Source: Algibacter sp045066735 (GTDB lineage Bacteria; Bacteroidota; Bacteroidia; Flavobacteriales; Flavobacteriaceae). From it: a stretch of 64,000 bases of DNA. Position 1 is the first letter of the stretch. Each line of letters begins with the position of its first letter. The DNA is taken from positions 1 to 64,000 of the forward strand of contig NZ_JBISHH010000002.1 of NCBI RefSeq assembly GCF_045066735.1, read 5' to 3'. The notes under the pieces are model-generated. The model did no database searches. It saw nothing but the letters and a program-made list of their open reading frames with translations, and was not told the DNA's origin. This document shows, piece by piece, positions 28,107-37,114 of this stretch. Position numbers and translations under genes: made by a program.

Positions 28107-31100
28107 ATGCGTCAACTTTTAACCGTTTTTATCATATTTATAATTTTGAGTTGCCAATCAAAGACAAATGAAGGCATGCAGGATTCACCCAAATTAAGTC
28201 TGGATGAATTATCAGAAAACTTCAAATCTCCATCAATCGATTATTACCCAGAAACATGGTTTCACCTTAACGGAAATAATATTTCTAAAGTAGGTTTAAC
28301 CCTAGATTTAGAGGCTATAAAATCTGCGGGTTTGCAAGGCATACATTTGTTTAATAAAGCTGGAAGATTATATCCTGATGTAAAACCAATTAAAATTCTA
28401 TCGCCCGAATGGGAAGATATGATTCGTCATGCAGCAGATGAGTCGAAGCGCTTAGGTTTAAAATTCACCATGCAGAATTGCCCAGGTTGGTCTATGACAG
28501 GTGGGCCATGGGTACCAGCCGAAGAAGCACAACGCGAAGTTGTAGAGTCAGTTTACAGGGTTTCAGGTGGAAAAACTTTTAATGAAACTCTAAAATTAGA
28601 TAGTCTTTACAAAACACCCGACTACAATTATAAAGATATTCAAGTATTGGCTTTTCCAACTCCAGAAGGGGATGATTTAGATCTCTTTAATCCTTCAAAA
28701 ATTGAAACAAATAATAATATTGTTCCATGGAAAGATATCTTTAATCCTAATTCAAAAATTATAGTTACTCGGAAAACAACACGACTAAATAAGGCTTTAA
28801 AAGATTATAGAGCAACAGGTATTTCAAAAGTAAAAAATAAAAATACTTGGGTAAAAACGAACTTTGATAACCTAGTAACATTGCGCACAATTACCTTTCC
28901 GCAATCGCGCCACATGATTATGGGTACAGAATATCCAAAAATGGATATAAATATTAAGGTAGAAGCACTACTTGATAATCAATTAAAAGAAATTACAACA
29001 GTGCATTTACCAGATGCTAATTGGAATGATAGACGGAAACATGTAACGCTAGCTATTCCAGAAACAACATCAAATACCTTTGTTTTTACCTTTGGAGGTG
29101 AACATACCATGGCCCCAGAATTTATTCGTTTAAGTTCAAAACCCAAGCTACACAATCATGAGGCAAAAGCGGCTAAAGTATTAAGACGTCTTGAAAAAGA
29201 AGTACAATATGATTATGCTGAAAATACTATAATTCCATTCGATAAAATTATCAACCTTTCAGACAAAATGAATCTTGAAGGTAAATTAACTTGGGATGTA
29301 CCTGAGGGCAATTGGACAGTTGTACGTTTTGGTCATATTAATATGCGATTAACCAATAAACCAGCAGTACCTGAAGCTACAGGTTGGGAATCGAGTAAAT
29401 TAGATAAAGTGGCCATAGAAAACCATTTAAGAAATGGTATGATTGGAAATTTAATAAAACCTGGCGGTCCAATTGGCGACGGTAAGTTGCACGGTTTGTT
29501 AATTGATAGTTGGGAAAGTCACGTGCCTACATGGACAATGAATTCCGAAGATATGTTTACTGAATTTGAAACTCGAAGAGGCTATAGTATGAAAACCTAT
29601 CTACCTGCTACTATGGGTTATATTGTTGAAAGCCCAGAAGTAACCACTAAATTTTTGAGAGATTTAAGGCATACCATGGATGAAGTATTTATTGATAATT
29701 TCTTCAAGCATTTTGCAACTGTAGCCCATGATATGGGGGCCGAAGTGTATACTGAAGGTGCAGGAGGTGAAGTATTACCAATAGACCCTATGCGCTATTA
29801 TGGGGTTAGCGATATTCCAATGACAGAGTTTTGGTACCCTAGAGCACCATCAAATCAAAACGAATATGCAAAACCAATTTATAATGCAGCATCGACGGTG
29901 CATTTATATAATAAACCGGTATTAGCTGCAGAAGCTTGTACTCAGGTTGGTGTAAAATGGAACGAGCATCCATTTTCTGTTAAATATTTAATCGATTATA
30001 ATTTTGCTAAAGGCGTGAATCATTTAGTGTTTCATACGTTTTCGCATACGCCTCAAACAAATGTTTATCCAGGCTCTAGCTTTGGTGGCAATATTGGTTT
30101 TCCGCTAGTGCGTCAGCAAACCTGGTGGAAATACATGAAAGATTGGACTGATTATTTGGCGAGAAACCAATACGTTTTGCAACAAGGCGAATATGTGGCA
30201 GATGTGCTAAGGTATTATGGAGATCATTATGAGCGCCCGCCGTTCGATTTAGATTATTTTCCAAAAGGATACAGATTCGATTATTTGAATGCTGAAATAT
30301 TACAAGAAAAATTAAGTGTAAAAAATGGTAAACTTCATGTGCAAAATGGAGGCGACTATAGAATTATAACATTAAGAGATTCTGAAAGTATGTTATTATC
30401 CACAGCTAAAAAACTAAAAGAATTGGTCTTTAATGGCGCTGTGATTTTGGGAGATAAACCAATAGATTCACCAAGTTTAATGGATGATGAAAAGGATTTG
30501 GAAGCACTAAAAACTATTTCAGATGAATTGTGGGGCACTTCAAAAAGTGGTGTAAAACAAGTTGGTAAAGGGAAAGTATATTGGGGAAAAACATTAGATG
30601 CTGTTTTACAAGAAGAAAGAATTACCCAAGATGTAATCGTTCCTGAAGGATTAGAAATTAATTGGATTCATAGAAAAACAGATGATGCTGATATTTATTT
30701 TGTGGCTTCTAAAGAAGAAAACCCAGTTGATGTGTCTTTAAGTTTTAGAGTCAATAATGTTTCGCCTCAAATTTGGGATGCATTTACTGGAGAACAACAG
30801 GAGGTTAAGATTTGGAGTAGAGAACATAATAGAACAAATGTGGGGTTATCATTACCATCAAGCGGTAGTGCCATTATTGTGTTTTCAAAAAGCGATAAAC
30901 AATCTTACGCTTCAAAAATAGTGCATAATAATGTCGTGATTTTGAATTCTGAAAGCGGTTGGTATAACATTTATAATTCTGAAAATTATCCAAAACTGTC
31001 TTGGAAAGGCAACAAATTTATTGCTTCTAGTTCTGGAGAATATAGTTTTTACAAGAATGGAAAAGTAATTACAAAAGTTATTTCTATTGAAGAAAAATCA

Positions 31101-31562
31101 CTTCAAAATGATTGGAAATTATCTTTTGATGTAGGTTGGGACACACCAGAATCTATTACCATTTCAGAATTAAAATCATTAACTAAACTATCAAATGATG
31201 CTGTAAAGCATTATTCTGGAACAACTACTTATTCAAAAAAAATTAATATAGATGAGTTGGTAACTCAAACAGTTTTGAATTTGGGAGAAGTATCCAACAT
31301 TGCAGAACTTTGGTGTAATGGAAAAAAAGTAGGCGTAAAATGGGCTCCTCCTTTTGAGTTTGATATTTCTGAATTTGCAATAAAAGGTGAAAATAATCTT
31401 GAAATTAAAGTCACTAACACTTGGCGAAATCAACTCATTTTTGATAATCAAAGATCAAAAAATCAAAAGAAAACATGGACTACAAGTCCGCCAAAAAAGG
31501 ATGAAACTGAATTAGAAAATTCAGGTCTAATTGGACCGGTAGTTTTAAAAAACTATAAATAG
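28107..31562 (+). CDS. GH106 family alpha-L-rhamnosidase lipoprotein
   Basis: Large exo-rhamnosidase of 1151 residues with a lipoprotein signal (Cys16 in IILSCQSK). The N-terminal part has the GH106 hallmark: ETWFHLNGNNISK, LEAIKSAGLQGIHLFN, LGLKFTMQNCPGWSMTGGPWV. A beta-rich region and a barrel follow, with DSWESHVPTWT, YTEGAGGEV and MTEFWYPRAP. A C-terminal beta-sandwich ends it (LNLGEVSNIAELWCNGKKVG, NNLEIKVTNTWRNQLI). GH106 enzymes remove terminal alpha-L-rhamnose; here the target would be ulvan-derived oligosaccharides. It stands alone between two PL28 genes, each with its own CAGGATA promoter. Confidence 0.88.
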   Translation: MRQLLTVFIIFIILSCQSKTNEGMQDSPKLSLDELSENFKSPSIDYYPETWFHLNGNNISKVGLTLDLEAIKSAGLQGIHLFNKAGRLYPDVKPIKILSPEWEDMIRHAADESKRLGLKFTMQNCPGWSMTGGPWVPAEEAQREVVESVYRVSGGKTFNETLKLDSLYKTPDYNYKDIQVLAFPTPEGDDLDLFNPSKIETNNNIVPWKDIFNPNSKIIVTRKTTRLNKALKDYRATGISKVKNKNTWVKTNFDNLVTLRTITFPQSRHMIMGTEYPKMDINIKVEALLDNQLKEITTVHLPDANWNDRRKHVTLAIPETTSNTFVFTFGGEHTMAPEFIRLSSKPKLHNHEAKAAKVLRRLEKEVQYDYAENTIIPFDKIINLSDKMNLEGKLTWDVPEGNWTVVRFGHINMRLTNKPAVPEATGWESSKLDKVAIENHLRNGMIGNLIKPGGPIGDGKLHGLLIDSWESHVPTWTMNSEDMFTEFETRRGYSMKTYLPATMGYIVESPEVTTKFLRDLRHTMDEVFIDNFFKHFATVAHDMGAEVYTEGAGGEVLPIDPMRYYGVSDIPMTEFWYPRAPSNQNEYAKPIYNAASTVHLYNKPVLAAEACTQVGVKWNEHPFSVKYLIDYNFAKGVNHLVFHTFSHTPQTNVYPGSSFGGNIGFPLVRQQTWWKYMKDWTDYLARNQYVLQQGEYVADVLRYYGDHYERPPFDLDYFPKGYRFDYLNAEILQEKLSVKNGKLHVQNGGDYRIITLRDSESMLLSTAKKLKELVFNGAVILGDKPIDSPSLMDDEKDLEALKTISDELWGTSKSGVKQVGKGKVYWGKTLDAVLQEERITQDVIVPEGLEINWIHRKTDDADIYFVASKEENPVDVSLSFRVNNVSPQIWDAFTGEQQEVKIWSREHNRTNVGLSLPSSGSAIIVFSKSDKQSYASKIVHNNVVILNSESGWYNIYNSENYPKLSWKGNKFIASSSGEYSFYKNGKVITKVISIEEKSLQNDWKLSFDVGWDTPESITISELKSLTKLSNDAVKHYSGTTTYSKKINIDELVTQTVLNLGEVSNIAELWCNGKKVGVKWAPPFEFDISEFAIKGENNLEIKVTNTWRNQLIFDNQRSKNQKKTWTTSPPKKDETELENSGLIGPVVLKNYK

Positions 31563-31893
31563 TTTAAAAATTAACTATATTAAAAAACTATAGTATTTGA
31601 CGTTAATTAACTATTCGCAGCTTTATCCTTGTGTTGCATTTAAGGTTTTAAGATTATGTTTAAAATCTTCAATAATAAGAGGTTTAGTAGTTAAAGTCCG
31701 GTTTCTTTTGGGCAACTCATTGAATTGATACCAAAAAATACTGTTAGTATTAAAATTTGTTGATTTAAACGAGATAACAGTTATTTTATACAAAAGACAG
31801 GATAGGTCAGGATACTTATAAAGTAAACTCATAGTATTTTTATTAAGTGATTTTTATAAAAAAATAAATTTTACTACGAAACTAAAAATAACT
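31563..31893. other. Intergenic region with promoter site 6
   Basis: AT-rich, no supported gene. A 69-codon minus-strand frame here overlaps the promoter repeats and has no protein-like features. The promoter repeats lie at 31798-31842. Confidence 0.6.
31798..31842 (+). promoter_or_regulatory. CAGGATA-type promoter, site 6 (secreted PL28)
   Basis: Two perfect CAGGATA copies (31798-31804, 31808-31814), 20 nt, then TATTTTTA (31835-31842). The start codon is 51 nt downstream. Confidence 0.85.
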
Positions 31894-33855
31894 ATGAAAA
31901 AAATTACTTATAAATCCTTATTATTTCTCGTCTTGATATTATGCTCACATGGCATAACAGCGCAAGACGCTCCACCTTCTGATGACATTTTTAGATTCAG
32001 AAATGTGGAAACAGGACAATTCTTAACAGATACAGGAACGAGTGCAACGGCAGTTACCATGACAGCTGGTGATTCGGAAAACTCACGTTTTACCTTTGTG
32101 GAAAGTGGTGCATTTTATAATATTGATAGTGAAGTTTTAGGAATACTACGTGCTCCTGGCAGTGGTGGTCCAGGAGGAGCTTATGTAGTTGTTAGTACAA
32201 CAAAAGCCTCGCCAGCAACGGATGGTGATAAAGTATGGACAATACAGCATAACCTAACAGATGATACATACAGATTTCAATCAGGAACAAGTGGGCGATT
32301 TATGTATCATGATGCAAATGGAACTGTAACACATGTTGTAGTTTCAGATACAGATGATAGAAGTAATTGGGAACTTGTACCTTTTGTAGAAGTTCCGGTA
32401 GAGATAGCACCAGATGAAGATACAAGTTCAGATCTAACTTGTCCAGCTTCTGGTGAATTCGAAAACAATAGTACAAGAAATGTAGATATATCAAACCCTG
32501 TTAACGTTGGAACTGCTGATGACAGAAGTTGCTATTCAGATTATTCAGAAAGTACCGTTTATGGAAAAACTTGGGGCGTTTATAACATTACTGATGGTTC
32601 TAATCATTGGGATGGAGCAACGTTGCAACCAAGAATAGAGCGTTCTTTATCAAGATCAGGAGAAACTGGTGTTGGGAGTTTTGCAAGATTCACAGGGGTT
32701 GTTAGAATACTAGAAGTGGGCGATGGAGGTTCTTTTGGCCAAAATGGAACTTATTTAGCACAAGCTAAAGGGAAACATTCAGGAGGTGGAGGCTCTAATG
32801 ATCCTGCTATTTGTCTATATAGAGCACATCCTGTTTATGGTGAAGGTATTAATGCAGACAAGCAAGTGGCGTTTGATATTTACGCCGAGCGTATCTTAGA
32901 ACGTGGAGGAGAAGGCAGCGGAAGAGAAGTTGTTTTTCTAAAGCGAGTTAATAAAAATGAAGAAGTTGATTTTGAGTTAGAGGTAGGTTTTAGAGAAGAT
33001 CCAAGTGATTCTACAAAAAAAATTCATTATTGCGATGCTGTAATTGGAGGAGAAGCTTTTAATTATAATATTCCTGATCCAGACAGAGGGCTTGAATCTG
33101 GTATTAGATATGGTGCCTATAGAGTTAGAGGAGGTAGAGCACAAATAAGATGGGCTAATACAACTTACCAGAAGGAAGAAGTTGCGGATTCAGGTGATGA
33201 TATACCAGCAGGTTTTTATAAATTAAAAAATGTCGAAACAGGCAAGTATTTAATGTCATCAGGTTCTACAATTATAGCTAGTGATTCTAGAGATGGTTCA
33301 GATAAAGAATGGCAATTTGTAAGTGTTCCTGGAACTAGTTATTATAATATTGATAGCCAAGTTAGGGGTATTATAAGATTTACAGGCTCTTCAGATTTAG
33401 TTAGTACAAATTTTTCGCCACCAAGAGAGGATAATGATAAGATGTGGACTATTATTGATAATGGCGATGGGAGCTATAGTTTCGAGACCCGTAATCTAGG
33501 TAAATATTTATACCATGCTGTAGATGATAGTATGGTGCATTCTGCTAATACAGATGATAGAAGTAAATGGATTTTAGAATCTACAACTTTAAGTCTTTTA
33601 GAAGCTGAACTAAAAACTGCTTCAGTAAAAATATACCCAAATCCTGCTCACGACAGGTTTACAATTGCATTTAAAAATATAAGCAATTTAAAAGGTGTAG
33701 AAATTTACAACGTTTTAGGTAAACTCGTTTATCAAAGTGAGTTAAATGGAAGTAATTTGGAGGTTGAAAGTGTTAATTTTAAATCAGGTGTTTATTTGGT
33801 AAAAGCCATAGCAGGTAATAATAACGTTTATCATACAAAACTGGTTATCAAATAA
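31894..33855 (+). CDS. T9SS-secreted PL28 ulvan lyase with two flanking beta-trefoil-like domains
   Basis: 653 residues. Signal peptide ends near ITAQ. Residues about 30-165 form a ricin/fascin-like repeat domain (FRFRNVETGQFL; FYNIDSEVLGILR; YRFQSGTSGRFMYH). About 172-428 is the PL28 catalytic domain (CYSDYSES, NHWDG, QPRIERS, YLAQAKGKH, AERILERGGEGSGRE, GAYRVRGGRAQIRW). About 435-570 repeats the first trefoil-like unit (YKLKNVETGKYLM; YYNIDSQVRGIIR; YSFETRNLGKYLYH). The last 75 residues are a T9SS sorting domain (KIYPNPAHDRFTI ... GVYLVKA). The flanking units probably bind carbohydrate. It is the extracellular endo-acting lyase of the locus, with its own promoter and terminator. Confidence 0.85.
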   Translation: MKKITYKSLLFLVLILCSHGITAQDAPPSDDIFRFRNVETGQFLTDTGTSATAVTMTAGDSENSRFTFVESGAFYNIDSEVLGILRAPGSGGPGGAYVVVSTTKASPATDGDKVWTIQHNLTDDTYRFQSGTSGRFMYHDANGTVTHVVVSDTDDRSNWELVPFVEVPVEIAPDEDTSSDLTCPASGEFENNSTRNVDISNPVNVGTADDRSCYSDYSESTVYGKTWGVYNITDGSNHWDGATLQPRIERSLSRSGETGVGSFARFTGVVRILEVGDGGSFGQNGTYLAQAKGKHSGGGGSNDPAICLYRAHPVYGEGINADKQVAFDIYAERILERGGEGSGREVVFLKRVNKNEEVDFELEVGFREDPSDSTKKIHYCDAVIGGEAFNYNIPDPDRGLESGIRYGAYRVRGGRAQIRWANTTYQKEEVADSGDDIPAGFYKLKNVETGKYLMSSGSTIIASDSRDGSDKEWQFVSVPGTSYYNIDSQVRGIIRFTGSSDLVSTNFSPPREDNDKMWTIIDNGDGSYSFETRNLGKYLYHAVDDSMVHSANTDDRSKWILESTTLSLLEAELKTASVKIYPNPAHDRFTIAFKNISNLKGVEIYNVLGKLVYQSELNGSNLEVESVNFKSGVYLVKAIAGNNNVYHTKLVIK

Positions 33856-33874
33856 AATATTTATATTCAATTAT

Positions 33875-33908
33875 ATAAAAGTCAGAGTAATGTGTCTCTG
33901 GCTTTTAT
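33875..33908 (+). terminator. Intrinsic terminator after secreted PL28
   Basis: ATAAAAGTCAGAG pairs with CTCTGGCTTTTAT (one G-U pair) and is followed by ATTTTAT, 20 bp after the stop. It runs straight into the next promoter array. Confidence 0.7.
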
Positions 33909-33921
33909 ATTTTATAAAAAA

Positions 33922-33986
33922 CAGGATAAAACAGGATAAAACAGGATAAAACAGGATAGTTAATTAAGATGGTCTTCTTAATTTCA
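33922..33986 (+). promoter_or_regulatory. CAGGATA-type promoter, site 7, with four repeats
   Basis: Four perfect CAGGATA copies at 33922, 33932, 33942 and 33952, all on a 10-bp period with AAA spacers. The last ends at 33958, and 20 nt later comes TAATTTCA (33979-33986). The start codon is 26 nt on. This is the only site with more than two units. Confidence 0.9.
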
Positions 33987-34012
33987 ACGTGTATCAAAAT
34001 ATTAATATATAA

Positions 34013-35929
34013 ATGAAACGTCGCAACTTTATACAATTATCGACTTTGGCTGGTGTTGGCTTGTCATTACCAATATCAGGATTTCTTAACTCCTGCGTAA
34101 GTCACCCAGAACATTCCATCGAATTTAAAAACTTAATTTCTGAATTATTAAAAGATTGGAGTGATGGTATGTTAAAAGTACAAATCAATAATCCTTCAAA
34201 TTTAGACGAACATGGTGCATTAGGTTGTCCTTCTTGTTCTCATATTCACGGACGATGTATGGATGCCGTATATCCATTTTTATATATGGCAGACCTAACG
34301 GGCGATGATAAATATATAGATGGTGCTAAGTTAGTCATGACTTGGGCAGAGAATAATGTATCACAAGAAAATGGAGCTTGGACTGTTATAAAAAATCCAA
34401 AATCTTGGAAAGGAATTACCGTTTTTGGAGCGATTGCTTTAGCAGAAGCTTTGCATTATCACGGACATGTTTTAGATGAAGGAACTCGCAAAGCATGGAC
34501 AGTTCGTTTGGAAAAAGCAGGACAGTATATTTACGATACATTTACCATAGACTTTACTAATATTAATTATCCAGGTACAGCTGTTTATGGGTTAAATTTA
34601 ATTGGTAATGTTTTAAATAGAGACGATTTTAAAGCGAAGAGTAAAACATTAGCGTCTCAAGTAAAATCATATTTTACAGAAAATGAAGGGTTACTATTCG
34701 GAGAATGTAAAAAAAGCTCAAGTAAGTTAAGTGAAAAAGGCTTACACGGTGTCGATTTAGGATATAATGTAGAAGAAACTTTGAATAGTTTAGTCATGTA
34801 TGCGCTCAAGGAAAAAGATGAAGAGCTGCTGCAAATCTTAACAAAATCATTAAATAGTCATTTAGAATTTATGTTGCCAGATGGTGCATGGGATAACAGT
34901 TGGGGTAACCGCATGTACAAATGGAGTTATTGGGGAAGTCGCACCTGTGATGGTAGCCAACCCGCATTCGGAATGATGGCACACATCAATCCTGCTTTTG
35001 GAACAGCAGCGGTAAAAAACACAGAATTGTTACAACGTTGTACTGCCGATGGATTAATTCATGGAGGTCCTGGGTTTATTGAGGCAGGAATTCCACCTTG
35101 TGTGCACCATACATTTACACACGCAAAACCTTTAGCAGCTTTGTTAGACCATTGGGAGCATTTACCAGAAATCAATAAAAAGGAAGCTTTACCAAGAACT
35201 ATTGCAGACGGAGTAAAACACTTTAAAGATTTAGATGTGTATCTTTTTGCAAGAGGCGATTGGAGAGGCACAGTAAGTGCTTACGATGCTGAATATCACT
35301 ATAAATACGATTTTCGTCAAGCCTCAGGTGGTGCTTTAGGCGTTTTATTTCATAATAAAGTAGGGCTTTTATGTGCAGCAAGTATGGCAGAGTATCATTT
35401 AGTTGAAAAGAATAATCAACAGCCTCAACCAGGTAAGGATATTTGTTTAACGCCACGAATAGAGACCTTTAAAGACGATGTTTGGTATACGAATTTATAC
35501 GATTTACCAGCTACAGTAAAAAGCAAAGATGAAAATGAAACTATAGAGTTGTTGGCCGATGTAAAACTTAAAAATGTAGATAGAGAGGAAGTTACAGGAA
35601 CCGCGTCTGCATTCAATATTGCTTACATCTGTTCTACCAATAAAACAGAAATTAAAGTAGCCACAAAACAAGATGTTAAAGCTCAAACAGCTTTTGTATT
35701 ACCTATTATTTCGCCTTCCAGTGAAGTGGTTGCAAATCTTAGTGAAAACGAAATTACCATCCAAAAACCTGAAGGGTTAGTTGCTATAAAAGCTAGTGGG
35801 CCTATAAAGATTAAGGAGATTGAAGGAAAACGTACTTTTAATATGGTGCCAGGGGTTGAAGCCTTGCCTTTAGAAGTGTTTTTTGAAGAAGAGAGTAAAA
35901 CGATAGAGTTATCTATAACAGTAAGTTAA
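34013..35929 (+). CDS. Exported toroid/beta-sandwich enzyme, candidate ulvan oligosaccharide dehydratase or lyase
   Basis: 638 residues, opening with MKRRNFIQLSTLAGVG, a Tat-like signal. Residues to about 420 look like an alpha/alpha toroid (PFLYMADLTGDDKYIDGAKLVM; AIALAEALHYHG; DLGYNVEETLNSLVMYAL; HHTFTHAKPLAALLD). A beta-sandwich follows, with DWRGTVSAYDAEYHYKYDFRQASGG and a Tyr/His-rich stretch, as in heparinase II/III-like lyases. It sits next to the secreted PL28. In the Formosa agariphila ulvan locus a PL28 neighbour (P29_PDnc) is an oligosaccharide dehydratase that makes the 4,5-unsaturated end used by GH105; I propose the same role from position and fold. Sequence identity to that protein was not checked, so lyase activity remains the alternative. 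Confidence 0.6.
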   Translation: MKRRNFIQLSTLAGVGLSLPISGFLNSCVSHPEHSIEFKNLISELLKDWSDGMLKVQINNPSNLDEHGALGCPSCSHIHGRCMDAVYPFLYMADLTGDDKYIDGAKLVMTWAENNVSQENGAWTVIKNPKSWKGITVFGAIALAEALHYHGHVLDEGTRKAWTVRLEKAGQYIYDTFTIDFTNINYPGTAVYGLNLIGNVLNRDDFKAKSKTLASQVKSYFTENEGLLFGECKKSSSKLSEKGLHGVDLGYNVEETLNSLVMYALKEKDEELLQILTKSLNSHLEFMLPDGAWDNSWGNRMYKWSYWGSRTCDGSQPAFGMMAHINPAFGTAAVKNTELLQRCTADGLIHGGPGFIEAGIPPCVHHTFTHAKPLAALLDHWEHLPEINKKEALPRTIADGVKHFKDLDVYLFARGDWRGTVSAYDAEYHYKYDFRQASGGALGVLFHNKVGLLCAASMAEYHLVEKNNQQPQPGKDICLTPRIETFKDDVWYTNLYDLPATVKSKDENETIELLADVKLKNVDREEVTGTASAFNIAYICSTNKTEIKVATKQDVKAQTAFVLPIISPSSEVVANLSENEITIQKPEGLVAIKASGPIKIKEIEGKRTFNMVPGVEALPLEVFFEEESKTIELSITVS

Positions 35930-35994
35930 CAACTTGTTAGGTAGTGATATTTTAAATGATTCCCTACTTTTTTTTCAATTAAAATGTCAATAAA

Positions 35995-36879
35995 TTACAA
36001 GAGGTCCTTACTTAAGTTCCTAAATTTACCGGGAGCCCATCCTGTTTTTATTTTAAACAATCTATTGAAATACACTTCAGACTCAAAACCCAATTCGAAA
36101 GCAATTTCTTTTTGAGATTTACTAGAGTTTAGTAGTAACTCTTTAGACTTTTCAATTTTTAAAAGTAAATAGTATTGTAACGGAGAAACTCCGGTTTGTT
36201 TCTTAAAATCTATTCGGAATTTAGAATAACTTACTCCCAAATCCGAAGCTATTTCAATAAGATTAATAGAACTGTTTATGTTCTTATACATTATGCTTTT
36301 TGCACGAGAAACCATGGAATTTAAATTGTCTAAATCACTTCCTCCACTTTTAATATTATGAAGTTCTGCCATGAGCTGAATGCAAACTCCAGAAGCAATG
36401 TGTTGATAGCCATAACTCGCTTCATCAAACAACTTAAAAAGTGTATTAAAATAATTTAAAACATCTGGTGTATTGCATTTAGAAATAATAGGTTCTTCAG
36501 AATTGAAAAAACCATTCGATAAAAATTGATTAGCAATTGGACCAGAAAAACCAATCCAACGTTCTGTCCAACCTGTACTTTTTTGGGGTTTGTAGCGATG
36601 CCAAACTCCCGGAAATAATAAAAAAATATCGCCATCAGACACTTTTATTTCTCCAGTGGCGTGGCTTTCAAAAACCCCCGTTCCCTTAGTTATAAAAACA
36701 ATGTGGAATTCATTTAAAACACGTCCTTTTTCCCAAGTAAAAATATACTGGTCAGGGTGGTCCATGGATGGATATTTGGTATGTTTTTTAATAACATTTC
36801 GTCCTAAGTTATTTATGTGAAATCCCCAAGACTTATCTTTTTTAGAGGTAATTAGGTATTTTCGGTATTTATTTTTCAT
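35995..36879 (-). CDS. AraC-family transcriptional regulator
   Basis: 294 residues. The N-terminal half is a cupin ligand-binding domain (FHIVFITKGTGVFES; GDIFLLFPGVWHRY; TERWIGFSGPIANQF). The C-terminal about 100 residues hold two helix-turn-helix units (LIEIASDLGVSYSKFRIDFKKQTGVSP; QKEIAFELGFESEVYFNRLFKIKTGWAPG), as usual for AraC/XylS activators. It is the only transcription factor in the window and is divergent from the rhamnosidase/RhaT operon. It is therefore the first local candidate for reading a rhamnose-type signal and acting on the CAGGATA promoters. Its own upstream region has no minus-strand CAGGATA site, so it is probably not autoregulated in the same way. Confidence 0.92.
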   Translation of the reverse strand: MKNKYRKYLITSKKDKSWGFHINNLGRNVIKKHTKYPSMDHPDQYIFTWEKGRVLNEFHIVFITKGTGVFESHATGEIKVSDGDIFLLFPGVWHRYKPQKSTGWTERWIGFSGPIANQFLSNGFFNSEEPIISKCNTPDVLNYFNTLFKLFDEASYGYQHIASGVCIQLMAELHNIKSGGSDLDNLNSMVSRAKSIMYKNINSSINLIEIASDLGVSYSKFRIDFKKQTGVSPLQYYLLLKIEKSKELLLNSSKSQKEIAFELGFESEVYFNRLFKIKTGWAPGKFRNLSKDLL

Positions 36880-36984
36880 ATCATTTTGTGCTACTAATAT
36901 ATCAAAATGTTAATAGATAAATGCATTAATAATTACGAAATTTATGAAGTGAAATTTTATGTCAAAAATTTACTTTATCCAATA

Positions 36985-37029
36985 CATGATATTACAGGAT
37001 GATAAATCAAGATCTTAGAAATATCTTTA
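36985..37029 (+). promoter_or_regulatory. CAGGATA-type promoter, site 8 (GH78/RhaT operon)
   Basis: CATGATA (36985-36991) and CAGGATG (36995-37001), 20 nt, then TATCTTTA (37022-37029), 85 nt before the first GH78 start. It lies between the AraC gene and the operon. Confidence 0.85.
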
Positions 37030-37114
37030 AAACGATTAAAAAAAGTATATGGGGCACTTTTAAAAACTAACATGTATTTTTTGTTAGTAAAAAAACAACT
37101 TTTTCTATTTAAAA

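Noticed and set aside
31623..31832. 69-codon minus-strand frame
   Set aside because: Overlaps promoter site 6, has no recognisable domain or start context, and composition is that of AT-rich intergenic DNA.
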